A stretch of 26,892 bases of DNA from JANQPA01 sp964628385. Lineage in GTDB: Bacteria > Bacteroidota > Bacteroidia > Chitinophagales > Saprospiraceae. This document shows, one piece after another, positions 16,472 through 23,942 of the stretch. The notes under the pieces were generated by a model. That model ran no database searches and was not told where the DNA came from. It saw only the letters and a program-made list of their open reading frames with translations. Position 1 is the stretch's first letter; every line of letters begins with the position of its first letter. The stretch covers positions 1 through 26,892 of the forward strand of contig CAZVOD010000067.1 of assembly GCA_964628385.1 (NCBI GenBank), given 5' to 3'. Both the position numbers and the translations under genes were made by a program.

Positions 16472-16882
16472 TTATCCGGAGCTGGTAGAGAAGAGATAAT
16501 TTAATAATCCTACCTCCACAGCCGTGGCCATTCCCTCATTTCTGGAATCAAAAATATTATATAGTAAAGGACCACGACGAATAAGACTTTTATGCGGTTC
16601 GTTATCCATCATGGCCAGTTCAAACCAATGATAAAAATAAGAAAATAAGGCTCTAGGCTGCTAAAATGCCGGCCGCCTTCTTTCAAAAGTCTCTGCAGTA
16701 TAACCAGGAGCTCCGTTAAGGATAGGAGGCGTTTCAAAGTCTCGCCATTCATTAAACAACAATACCAGATCATCATAACTATCAGTACCAGGAGCCTGCT
16801 GGGCCCCTGGCTCCATTTGGCAAGCCGATAATCCTAAAAATAGAATACTTAGATATAGGAAAAAGCGACCGTTCATTTTCAT
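16472..16882 (-). pseudogene. Remnant of a DUF885-like lipoprotein (internal deletion, stop, 3' loss)
   Basis: Residues 1-73 (16661-16882) form an intact lipoprotein start: MKMNGRFFLYLSILFLGLSAC, then DLVLLFNEWRDFETPPI and GAPGYTAETFERRRPAF, as at the start of large DUF885-like lipoproteins. A TAG at 16661-16663 ends it. In the same frame, reading continues as ALFSYFYHWFELAMMDNE, then IRRGPLLYNIFDSRNEGMA, which by memory belongs several hundred residues further along in that family, then stops at TAA (16472-16474). A large central piece is therefore missing and the rest of the protein is gone. It may still yield a 73-residue lipoprotein, but a function is unlikely. The family name is from memory; the two-piece structure is read directly. 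Confidence 0.7.
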
Positions 16883-16963
16883 CTTTTTTCTTTCAAAAAA
16901 AGCGAAAATTTCTGGCTTTTCAATAAACTTGTTTCAAGGGGATAGAATAGTGATAAAATTGAA

Positions 16964-18070
16964 CTATTTTTTTACCACAGGAGGGCTTTTTTGAATGGTA
17001 AATAGTTCTAATTCTTCCTTTTTTCCTTTTAGCCTAACCTTTCCTATAGATTCCTGATAATAAGTAAAAGTGTCTAGTTGTAAGTGTTCAGCCACTTTTT
17101 TAGAATATAAAATATCAAGGCCATAGTCATTACACATAGACTGGATTCTGGAGGCTGTATTAAGTACATCTCCGGAATAAGTAATGTCTCTTTTGATCAT
17201 TCCTATTTCTCCCACTACCGTCTTACCAGCGTGAATGCCTACCTTAAATGAAGGCTCTACATTGTACTGCGTTTTATAGTGACTGGCTCTTTTCCTGATC
17301 TTTTCATTAATATCAAAAAACACCGTAACGCAATTGCCAGTTTTGAAACCTTCTTTATAAGTCCAATTGATAATGATCTCATCTCCAACGTACTTATAGA
17401 TATTGCCCTGAGATCGTAGTATGGCCGGCGTCACATCATTGAAAAAGTCTCTTAAAAACTCAAAATATTGAACCTCTTCAAGCTGCTCTGCTATAGCGGT
17501 TGAAGATCGGATATCCAGGAACATAAAAATCCGGTTCTCCTCCTTGGGGTGAAAGTATTTTCCCAATAAAAACTTCGAGAAATTACCCGGCCCGTATTTG
17601 TCTTTTATTTGTATACCTACAATCGTTGCCACACCTATTAGCAGCCAAAAAAGAAAATTCTTTAGGTTTTCGGTACTGCCCAGGTATTTCACGGCTTCAG
17701 ACAGCACCCTGGAGTCATTTACCGATGCATCGTATTTCAAAGTATTAAAAATAAAAGTACCACAAGTGCTAATGGCAAAAAATGAGATGGTTATGATTAC
17801 AGCGGAATACAGTAAAGCCAGGCGATAGGAATGAGTTCTTAGCCAGGTATTTATCAATGGAAAAACCACCAGCCCGGCAGTAATACCAGCCATAGAAGAA
17901 GTAATCATATTGATTCGCAATAGTGCCCAAAGGTCAAACCAGTCAGGAAGTACCTCATAATTGTACATTACTGAAAATTCATAAAAAGCCTGGATGATAC
18001 TTAGGCTCATCCATAGTAAAGCAATTTTCAGTGCTGACGTTATTCTTTTGGAAAAACTTGTTGTTCTCAA
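16964..18070 (-). CDS. Membrane-anchored class III adenylate/guanylate cyclase
   Basis: The 368-residue protein has four hydrophobic spans in its first 160 residues (about 14-34, 54-75, 84-108, 137-156) and a class III cyclase domain at about 178-360. Metal-binding aspartates are D186 in FMFLDIRSST and D230 in KYVGDEIIINW. The transition-state residues N304 and R308 lie in SGDVLNTASRIQ, so the domain looks active. It probably makes cAMP; the sequence alone does not exclude cGMP. The start is a TTG at 18070, directly after an in-frame stop; the next ATG (residue 21) would cut the first span. It lies 68 bases downstream of the LysR gene on the same strand. The membrane part has no recognised sensor domain. 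Confidence 0.88.
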   Translation of the reverse strand: MRTTSFSKRITSALKIALLWMSLSIIQAFYEFSVMYNYEVLPDWFDLWALLRINMITSSMAGITAGLVVFPLINTWLRTHSYRLALLYSAVIITISFFAISTCGTFIFNTLKYDASVNDSRVLSEAVKYLGSTENLKNFLFWLLIGVATIVGIQIKDKYGPGNFSKFLLGKYFHPKEENRIFMFLDIRSSTAIAEQLEEVQYFEFLRDFFNDVTPAILRSQGNIYKYVGDEIIINWTYKEGFKTGNCVTVFFDINEKIRKRASHYKTQYNVEPSFKVGIHAGKTVVGEIGMIKRDITYSGDVLNTASRIQSMCNDYGLDILYSKKVAEHLQLDTFTYYQESIGKVRLKGKKEELELFTIQKSPPVVKK

Positions 18071-18138
18071 TTACTTTCAGTTTTCAATTCTTAAATTCTT
18101 TTTACCGAGTTCTTTTTGGATCACTAATTTTTTGCTGC

Positions 18139-19056
18139 TCAATATTGCTCGTACCAATCAAATTGCTCTTTAACAATTCTATCCTTTTCAGCGTGGATGA
18201 ATTCCAGAAAAGCCGATGCCACTGGTGATAACTTCTTGGCTTTGAGCCAGATCAGATTCCACTGCGTGATTATTGGCAGACCTTTAAAAGGGATAATTTC
18301 CAGTTCGTCATATTTGAGCGCATTTTTAATACCAATTAACGGCATTATGGAATAACCAAGCCCGGCAATGACCGCCTGCTTTGTAGCCTCATTTGAAGTA
18401 AGCTCTATTTTTTTGAATGTGGGTAAATTATTACGTTCAATAAAATCAACCATAGCCGCTCTCGTCGCTGACCCCTCCTCACGATACAATAATGGATATT
18501 CTTCAAATATCTTTCGGTTGGGCTTTTTTCTCGATAGCTTCTTACTCCCAACCAGGTAAAGCTTATTCTGTAGCAACTGTACGCGATGCGTATTTAATTG
18601 TTCCGGAATGACAGAGACCAGGGAAAAATCTACCTCATTCCTTTCAAGGCTTTTTATCACATAGGTTTTGTTGGTCACATCCATGATCAGATCAACTCCA
18701 CGGTGATGATGTATAAAATCCGACAGGAAGTAAGGCATAACGTACTTGCCTGTGGAGGCAACAGATATTTTCAATCTTCCGGCTAATTGGTTCTTAAAAA
18801 CCAGGGTTTTGTAATTGATCGCTTCTACTTCGTTGAGTATCTTTTCAGCAGCCTGAGCTATTTCCCGACCAAAATCAGTGACATATAATTTGCGACCAAC
18901 CACCTCGGTGAGCGGAATAGGGAACTGATCCTGAAATTTTTTTAGCTGTATGGAAACAGCCGGCTGAGTAAGTGACAGCTCTTCCGAAGCTTTTGTAATA
19001 CTCTCTTTTTCAGCTACTTTCAAGAATACATTGAGTTGATGCAGCGTGTAATTCAT
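18139..19056 (-). CDS. LysR-family transcriptional regulator (CbbR-like)
   Basis: The 305-residue protein has the N-terminal winged helix-turn-helix (LHQLNVFLKVAEKESITKASEELSLTQPAVSIQLKKF, residues about 5-42) and the LysR effector domain (about 93-295). The wording ISVASTGKYVMPYFLSDF and the overall pattern recall CbbR-type regulators linked to inorganic carbon genes; this subtype is from memory. It is divergent from a 100-residue membrane protein gene and, beyond it, the remnant of a bicarbonate transporter gene, which is the likely former target. The 88-base divergent gap holds a 12-bp perfect palindrome. LysR proteins usually regulate the divergent neighbour. Confidence 0.93.
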   Translation of the reverse strand: MNYTLHQLNVFLKVAEKESITKASEELSLTQPAVSIQLKKFQDQFPIPLTEVVGRKLYVTDFGREIAQAAEKILNEVEAINYKTLVFKNQLAGRLKISVASTGKYVMPYFLSDFIHHHRGVDLIMDVTNKTYVIKSLERNEVDFSLVSVIPEQLNTHRVQLLQNKLYLVGSKKLSRKKPNRKIFEEYPLLYREEGSATRAAMVDFIERNNLPTFKKIELTSNEATKQAVIAGLGYSIMPLIGIKNALKYDELEIIPFKGLPIITQWNLIWLKAKKLSPVASAFLEFIHAEKDRIVKEQFDWYEQY

Positions 19057-19080
19057 AAGCTTTAGTTATATTTATGATTA

Positions 19081-19101
19081 CAAATATAAATAAATATTTA
19101 T
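19081..19101. promoter_or_regulatory. LysR divergent operator candidate and lysR -7 element
   Basis: ATAAATATTTAT (19090-19101) is a perfect 12-base palindrome containing a T-N-A type dyad. It abuts TATATTTG on the minus strand (19081-19088), an exact -7 element for the LysR gene. Binding here would suit autoregulation. The region is very AT-rich, so a chance palindrome is possible. Confidence 0.4.
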
Positions 19102-19144
19102 CAATAAAATACTGCACTTTTGCTGCCAATAAAACGCAAGGGCT

Positions 19145-19447
19145 ATGCTAAATAAAGTAGAAAGTTCAGAAGTCAACAGTGCAAAGGTAATTTCACTTCC
19201 CAGTGTAAAAAAAGAAAGTCAACCAAAAAAGAAACTCCTCATTCTGGAAATGATAGGTTTAGCACTATCTATTGGAGTGATTACATACGCTTATTCCTAT
19301 CAAAACTTTTATCTAAAGCAGATTAGCATTGTCTGTTTTATATCCTTCACTTTACTCTATCTACGCACTTTACATCATCAACATCTGAATGAAATGACAC
19401 AGCCCAAAAAGGTTGCTCATTTCAGAAATCCGACTGACAACGCCTAG
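19145..19447 (+). CDS. Small membrane protein, unknown function
   Basis: The 100-residue protein has a lysine-rich N-terminal part (KKESQPKKKL), two hydrophobic spans (about 31-53, LLILEMIGLALSIGVITYAY, and about 56-77, QISIVCFISFTLLYL) and a basic tail. I recognise no family. It is divergent from the LysR gene and precedes the SbtA-like remnant by 129 bases, so it was probably part of the same regulated unit. A GAAAAAG/CTTTTTC hairpin at 19511-19538 lies between it and the remnant. Confidence 0.65.
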   Translation: MLNKVESSEVNSAKVISLPSVKKESQPKKKLLILEMIGLALSIGVITYAYSYQNFYLKQISIVCFISFTLLYLRTLHHQHLNEMTQPKKVAHFRNPTDNA

Positions 19448-19576
19448 AAAACGGCTGCATTCGTTGAAAAGGATTATTGACGTCAGTTAGAAAACCAAAT
19501 TTAGCAACCTGAAAAAGGAGCCTCCAACGTGCTTTTTCCCTGGTTTCTGTGCCAGTAACTTAAATATTTTCTCGTT

Positions 19577-19704
19577 ATGGAATTTAACTTGAGTTTGCTC
19601 TTCGATAACCTGACCAATCCGGCTTTATTGTTCTTTTTCCTGGGCATTCTGGCTGTTTACTGGGAATGCCACTATATCTGTGGATTGTAGAAATGATACA
19701 CTAA
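19577..19704 (+). pseudogene. Two-ended remnant of an SbtA-like sodium-dependent bicarbonate transporter
   Basis: The ATG at 19577 starts MEFNLSLLFDNLTNPALL then FFFLGILAVY, a close match by memory to the N-terminus of SbtA/DUF897 bicarbonate permeases. It then breaks into WECHYICGL and stops at 19690. In the +1 frame the sequence just after the break reads LLGMPLYLWIVEMIH and stops at 19702-19704, resembling the IGIPLY-type C-terminus of the same family. So the first 27 or so and last 15 or so residues are kept, and nearly 300 central residues (family length) are missing. A strong terminator follows 1 base later, consistent with the original gene end. The gene is too short to make a transporter. 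Confidence 0.65.
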
Positions 19705-19705
19705 C

Positions 19706-19754
19706 AAAAAATTGGTAGCTCATCTGTTTCGTAATCATGAGCTACCAATTTTTT
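19706..19754. terminator. Strong bidirectional rho-independent terminator
   Basis: AAAAAATTGGTAGCTCAT (19706-19723) and ATGAGCTACCAATTTTTT (19737-19754) are exact reverse complements: an 18-bp stem with a 13-base loop and T runs on both strands. It serves the SbtA-like remnant on the plus strand and the 170-residue protein gene on the minus strand. Confidence 0.92.
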
Positions 19755-19777
19755 TATTTTAGACTTTTTTCCGGGTC

Positions 19778-20290
19778 TCAGGCCTTTTCTAATTCTACTT
19801 TTTGATTTAGCGCCTCCATAATTTTGTCAAGTTGCTTCATCATGTAGTGAGAATCAATAAGTAGATCATAGGCTATTTGCTCGCCATCCTGCTCAATAGT
19901 AATAATATTTTTCTGTGGCTCCCCCTTTACTTCATTGGCTATTTCTCTCAGGGAACCATCTGGCAAACCAACGCCTTTTCTTATCATTATTCTATCAATA
20001 GATTCCAGGCTCATAGCCTTGTGAATCTGCTCTCCGGAACGAATGACAATTTGTTTTTCATCCATTTCAAAAGTTTTCTCTCCCATGCTGTCTTTCATAG
20101 TTTTTTGGTAGCGAAAAAGAAAAACTGTTCCGACAACGTACATGGCCAAAATGCCTGTAGAGAGGATCAACGACATTTCGACAAAATTAATTAGCAGCCC
20201 TGCGGGTATACCCAGTAAAATAGTTAAGATAAGGATCTTCCCTCTAGCAGTGTAAAATTTTGGGCTCTCAATGATCTTCGCCTTGAACAT
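19778..20290 (-). CDS. Hypothetical membrane protein with soluble tail
   Basis: The 170-residue protein has two hydrophobic spans near the N-terminus (about 18-36, ILILTILLGIPAGLLINFV, and 39-59, MSLILSTGILAMYVVGTVFLF) and a cytoplasmic-looking domain of about 105 residues. The tail is built of alternating beta-like stretches (KQIVIRSGEQIHKAMSLESI, NIITIEQDGEQIAYDLLI) and ends in a helix (MMKQLDKIMEALNQKVELEK). This resembles a PH-like fold after paired membrane helices, as in bacterial PH-domain proteins, but I cannot assign a family. It ends 24 bases before a strong shared terminator. Codon use looks like the neighbours. Confidence 0.7.
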   Translation of the reverse strand: MFKAKIIESPKFYTARGKILILTILLGIPAGLLINFVEMSLILSTGILAMYVVGTVFLFRYQKTMKDSMGEKTFEMDEKQIVIRSGEQIHKAMSLESIDRIMIRKGVGLPDGSLREIANEVKGEPQKNIITIEQDGEQIAYDLLIDSHYMMKQLDKIMEALNQKVELEKA

Positions 20291-20603
20291 ATCGATTCAA
20301 TTTTAGATTTGTTATTGATTGCTCTGTTAATACGTTTTTAAAATCAACAGCGTGTGTTATTCAGTTCAATAATGATGCCATGTATGGCCGCAGTTGAATA
20401 CAGTTGGGTAGATAGGGTGATGCCAGTACAATTGATTTGTAATTCTGACAGGGAGATGCCTTTTCTTACAGCCGGGTTGGGCACCTAAAATCCCATAGAA
20501 AACTGTTGTTTGACTTTACGGCCTTTATCCTTTTAGGATGCTTTTTTGAAAGGAAAATTTTACCTCTCCAAGTAATGAACAACAGGAACGGGCAAATCTC
20601 AGC
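20291..20603. other. Gene-poor region
   Basis: No secure gene. A minus-strand frame of 46 codons (20344-20484, GTG start, stop TGA) has a plausible protein-like composition (LSELQINCTGITLSTQLYS) but matches nothing I know. A weak hairpin ATCCTTTTAGGAT with a following T run lies near 20527-20546. Confidence 0.3.
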
Positions 20604-20783
20604 CTACATTTCCTGATCTGTCTTCTTATTCGAACTTAGTAATACAAAGCCAGTAATAGCCAACACCAAACCTATAACAGAAAGTAGCAGTGTATAAGAA
20701 GAAGGTAACTCGACGAGTAGCGAATAGATGACAGCCAGACCACCCAGACTGGCGAGGAAGTTTCCGAGTTGTTTTCTTTTCAT
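20604..20783 (-). CDS. Small two-span membrane protein
   Basis: A 59-residue frame starts at ATG 20783 (MKRKQLGNFLASLGGLAVIY) and ends at TAG 20604-20606. It has two hydrophobic helices (about 8-25 and 30-50, LLLSVIGLVLAITGFVLLS), a short turn (LVELPSSYT) and a polar tail (SNKKTDQEM). A positively charged start and the paired spans make a real small inner-membrane protein plausible. No family is recognised. It is divergent from the GH3 gene with 87 bases between. Confidence 0.55.
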   Translation of the reverse strand: MKRKQLGNFLASLGGLAVIYSLLVELPSSYTLLLSVIGLVLAITGFVLLSSNKKTDQEM

Positions 20784-20870
20784 ATTATTTTTTTAAAATT
20801 TTATCCGCAAAACTGCTGTTTCCACCATTCTTTTCTAATTTAATAAAAAAAATCAGATAATTATATTTCT

Positions 20871-22934
20871 ATGCTTTTACGCTTTACATTTTTACTAGTT
20901 CTTATCTCTTTTAGTGCTCTTAATGGGCAAACTTACCTTAACGCTTCTGCTACTGTTGAAGAAAGAGTGGAAGACTTATTGTCCAGAATGACGATGGCTG
21001 AAAAAATCGGACAGATGACTATGGGCGAGAGAATTCATGTGGGTGCTCAGGGTGAATTGATCAATACTTATGGGCTTGGAGCGGTACTCAGTGCAGGTGG
21101 CAGTGCGCCCGGAAATACTGTTGAAAGTTGGATAAATATGTACAACCAATTTCAACAACAGGCTTTATCAACTCGCCTGGGTATACCTATTTTGTACGCC
21201 ACTGATGCCGTTCATGGTAATAATAACCTATTTGGCGCAGTCATCTTTCCTCATAATATCGGCCTGGGTTGTACCCGAAACTCTGAATTGGTGGAAGAGT
21301 GTGCCAGAATTACGGCACTTGAAGTAGCTGCAACAGGCGCCAACTGGACCTTCAGTCCTTGTGTAGCTATTCCCAGAAATGAGCGCTGGGGGCGCACCTA
21401 CGAAGGTTTTGGAGAAACGCCGGAGCTCGTAGCTGAAATGACTACAGCCACTGTTCTGGGGTACCAATCTGAAGAACTGGGTCGGGATAATCGTATTTTG
21501 GCTTGTGCCAAGCATTTTGTAGCCGATGGAGGGACAGCTAACGGTGTGGATCAGGGTAATGCCGTAATCTCAGAGTCAGAACTTCGCGATATTCACCTTC
21601 CGCCCTACCTGGAAGCTATTAAAAGTAATGTAGGAAATATCATGGTATCCTTTAGTAGCTGGAATGGCTCCAAATGCCATGGCGATGAATTTTTGCTTAC
21701 AGATTTATTAAAGGAGGAGCTAGGATTTGAAGGCTTTATAATCAGTGATTGGAAGGGAATTAATCAATTGGGCGACTTTAAGTCTGCAGTTGGTCAATCC
21801 ATCAATGCAGGAGTAGATATGGCTATGCAACCCGACGATTTTATCCCATTTATTGATAACCTGAGTGCATTAGTTAGCGAAGGCAGTGTGGAAGAAGCGC
21901 GAATCGATGATGCTGTAAGAAGGATTTTAAGCATAAAATTTCAGATGGGGCTTTTTGAACAGCCACTGGCAGATTTTAGCCTTGTTGATACGGTTGGTAG
22001 TGATGCCCACCGTCAATTAGCTCGTCAGGCAGTGAGGGAGTCTATGGTATTATTGAAAAATGACGGCATTTTACCTTTATCAAAGAACATCGATAATGTA
22101 ATAGTTGCCGGTTCTAAAGCAGACGATATCGGAATACAGTGCGGAGGCTGGTCTATTAGTTGGCAAGGCGCTTCGGGCGATATTACTCCCGGTACTACTA
22201 TAAAAGAAGCCATTGAAAATGTCATAGGCACTAATAAAGTCAACTTTACTACAGATGTCAACTTTCCCGAAGCCAATGCCGCAGTAGTGGTGGTTGGTGA
22301 ACAGCCCTATGCTGAGGGTGCCGGTGACAGAGCCCCCGGTAACCGTGGCATGTACCTTTCTATTGCGGACAAACAACTGATCAATGCCTTGAATAGTAGA
22401 AGAATACCAACGGTGGTAATATTAATTTCGGGCCGCCCTATGTTACTAGAAGATGTTTTGGATAAATCTAACGCATTTGTAGCAGCGTGGTTACCGGGCA
22501 CGGAAGGTCAGGGAATAGCCGATGTACTATTTGGCGACTATAATTTTACGGGAAACCTTTCTCACTCCTGGCCAGCTAACGAATCATCAATTCCAATTAA
22601 TAGAGGAGATGCCAACTATGATCCCCTTTTCGAGTACGGATTCGGTCTTAGTTATGGCAATACAGTGAGCAGAAGAGAAATGCCCGAAAAAAAGGAGCGT
22701 ATCGATACCAGACTATATCCTAATCCTTTTAATGAATTTATATTGTTGGAAAATAAGGAAGCGTCGTTGCTGCAGGTCTCCCTACACAATTTTACCGGCC
22801 AAATCATCAGACAACTTGAGGTAAGACCTTTCGAGACGCAGACCATATCTGCCGGGCAGCTAAGCGCTGGTATTTATACGCTTGTGATTCGAAAAAATGA
22901 CAAGGTACAGGTAGAGCGATTAGTAAAAAAATGA
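20871..22934 (+). CDS. Secreted glycoside hydrolase family 3 beta-glucosidase with type IX secretion signal
   Basis: The 687-residue protein starts with a signal peptide (MLLRFTFLLVLISFSALNG). The GH3 barrel opens VEDLLSRMTMAEKIGQM and carries the nucleophile D293 in GFIISDWKG. KHFVADGGT and NWTFSPCVAIPRNERWGRTYE shape the sugar pocket. The second domain begins at VLLKNDGILPL and holds the probable acid/base E482 in VGEQPYAEGAGD, as in plant exo-glucanases. WLPGTEGQGIADVLFG and YGFGLSYG close it. The last 75 residues (RLYPNPFNEFILLENKE to the C-terminal VERLVKK) are a type A sorting domain for the type IX system. The likely job is release of glucose from beta-glucans outside the cell. No susC/susD pair is nearby, so it is not in an evident polysaccharide locus. 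Confidence 0.94.
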   Translation: MLLRFTFLLVLISFSALNGQTYLNASATVEERVEDLLSRMTMAEKIGQMTMGERIHVGAQGELINTYGLGAVLSAGGSAPGNTVESWINMYNQFQQQALSTRLGIPILYATDAVHGNNNLFGAVIFPHNIGLGCTRNSELVEECARITALEVAATGANWTFSPCVAIPRNERWGRTYEGFGETPELVAEMTTATVLGYQSEELGRDNRILACAKHFVADGGTANGVDQGNAVISESELRDIHLPPYLEAIKSNVGNIMVSFSSWNGSKCHGDEFLLTDLLKEELGFEGFIISDWKGINQLGDFKSAVGQSINAGVDMAMQPDDFIPFIDNLSALVSEGSVEEARIDDAVRRILSIKFQMGLFEQPLADFSLVDTVGSDAHRQLARQAVRESMVLLKNDGILPLSKNIDNVIVAGSKADDIGIQCGGWSISWQGASGDITPGTTIKEAIENVIGTNKVNFTTDVNFPEANAAVVVVGEQPYAEGAGDRAPGNRGMYLSIADKQLINALNSRRIPTVVILISGRPMLLEDVLDKSNAFVAAWLPGTEGQGIADVLFGDYNFTGNLSHSWPANESSIPINRGDANYDPLFEYGFGLSYGNTVSRREMPEKKERIDTRLYPNPFNEFILLENKEASLLQVSLHNFTGQIIRQLEVRPFETQTISAGQLSAGIYTLVIRKNDKVQVERLVKK

Positions 22935-22946
22935 TATCACACTTGA

Positions 22947-23723
22947 TCATATATTGGAGTCCATCAATATGCGCCACTGATTCTGTTTATTTTTTTCCCA
23001 AACTAAAATATATTTTTCTTTATAAGAACCCACACACTGCCCGATCTCTATTGCGCACTGCTCGTTGACCATTTCCAGAATGATGGGACGCAATGTGAGC
23101 TGATAATTTTCATTATTCATGTATTGATACTCCTGAATAATGGCCTCGCTCCCTCTAATGATGGGCTTATGATTATAATAGATAGCCTCGGGGCTATATA
23201 CCTGGCGTACCAGGCCCTTCACATCGTGTGCATTACAGCGATCAATCCATTGTACGCGCTGCTGCTCGATGGCCGATTCTATTCCGACCGGGCCAACCTC
23301 AGCTACAAACTCTAGCGTTCTTTTTTTCTTTGTCGATGTACGATCCCAGATGATTAGTTTTTTGAATTGTCGATTATCATCGGTTTTAAAAGCAGCTATT
23401 TCGTATTCGTAGGAAGAGTCTATGTTGGCAATAATAGTTTTTATACCGTGAAGACTATCGACCTGATAACTGACTTTGGCATAAAAATCAGCAATTGCTG
23501 CTGCCCCCTCTATGACTCTGCCAGACTCAAGAACCTTAACCGCATTATCGGTATACAGTGCTGCCATAGCTTTGGAGCGGGCGTTGAGCTGTTCTACCCA
23601 GTCTTTCTGTTCTGTAGAGCCATTGATCAGGGTGGAAGACTGGTTCTCTTCTTTAACCGGTTGACAAGCAAGTGAACTCAAGGAAAGGATTAGCAAAGTA
23701 AATTGCCAATAATATTTTATCAT
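22947..23723 (-). CDS. Lipoprotein with two SnoaL/DUF4440-like domains
   Basis: The 258-residue protein has a short signal and lipobox (LLILSLSSLACQ). Two repeats of a nuclear transport factor 2-like fold follow. The first has WVEQLNARSKAMAALYTDNA then VIEGAAAIADFY (about 42-82); the second has WIDRCNAHDVKGLVRQVYS then IIRGSEAIIQEY (about 159-198). Each repeat shows the W-x(5)-N/H-A-h-(x)-LY...-G-x-x-x-I pattern. Such domains often bind small hydrophobic ligands or act as enzymes, but no catalytic set can be named here. It converges on the GH3 gene with 12 bases between them. The function is unknown and attachment to the outer membrane is inferred. Confidence 0.75.
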   Translation of the reverse strand: MIKYYWQFTLLILSLSSLACQPVKEENQSSTLINGSTEQKDWVEQLNARSKAMAALYTDNAVKVLESGRVIEGAAAIADFYAKVSYQVDSLHGIKTIIANIDSSYEYEIAAFKTDDNRQFKKLIIWDRTSTKKKRTLEFVAEVGPVGIESAIEQQRVQWIDRCNAHDVKGLVRQVYSPEAIYYNHKPIIRGSEAIIQEYQYMNNENYQLTLRPIILEMVNEQCAIEIGQCVGSYKEKYILVWEKNKQNQWRILMDSNI

Positions 23724-23942
23724 TTTTCAATTTTTTACAATGCCATTTATTAGATCTATTTCGCAGGTATTAAAATAGGTTAAAATTAGTTCTTTTTTTA
23801 CCACACTGTGCCTTTTATCAGTCACTTAGCGCTGCTAGGCTCAGAAGGGAACCCTGCCCTTCTTCGCGCCAAAAGCCTTCGTGTACTAAAAAAATAATTC
23901 AATTTTCCCACTATTCTAGCCCTGCAAAACAAGTCTATTGCC
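23724..23942. other. Intergenic region between the SnoaL-like lipoprotein and alr
   Basis: No gene is seen. AGAAGGG (23843-23849) and CCCTTCT (23857-23863) form a 7-bp hairpin without a T tract. On the minus strand a short frame reads EGFWREEGQGSLLSLAALSD before two stops, which looks like a repetitive intergenic element rather than a gene. Confidence 0.3.

Noticed and set aside
12522..20491. Repeat GGCACCTAAAAT at 12522-12533 and 20480-20491
   Set aside because: A 12-base match in a 27-kb window is expected by chance many times, and the flanks differ.
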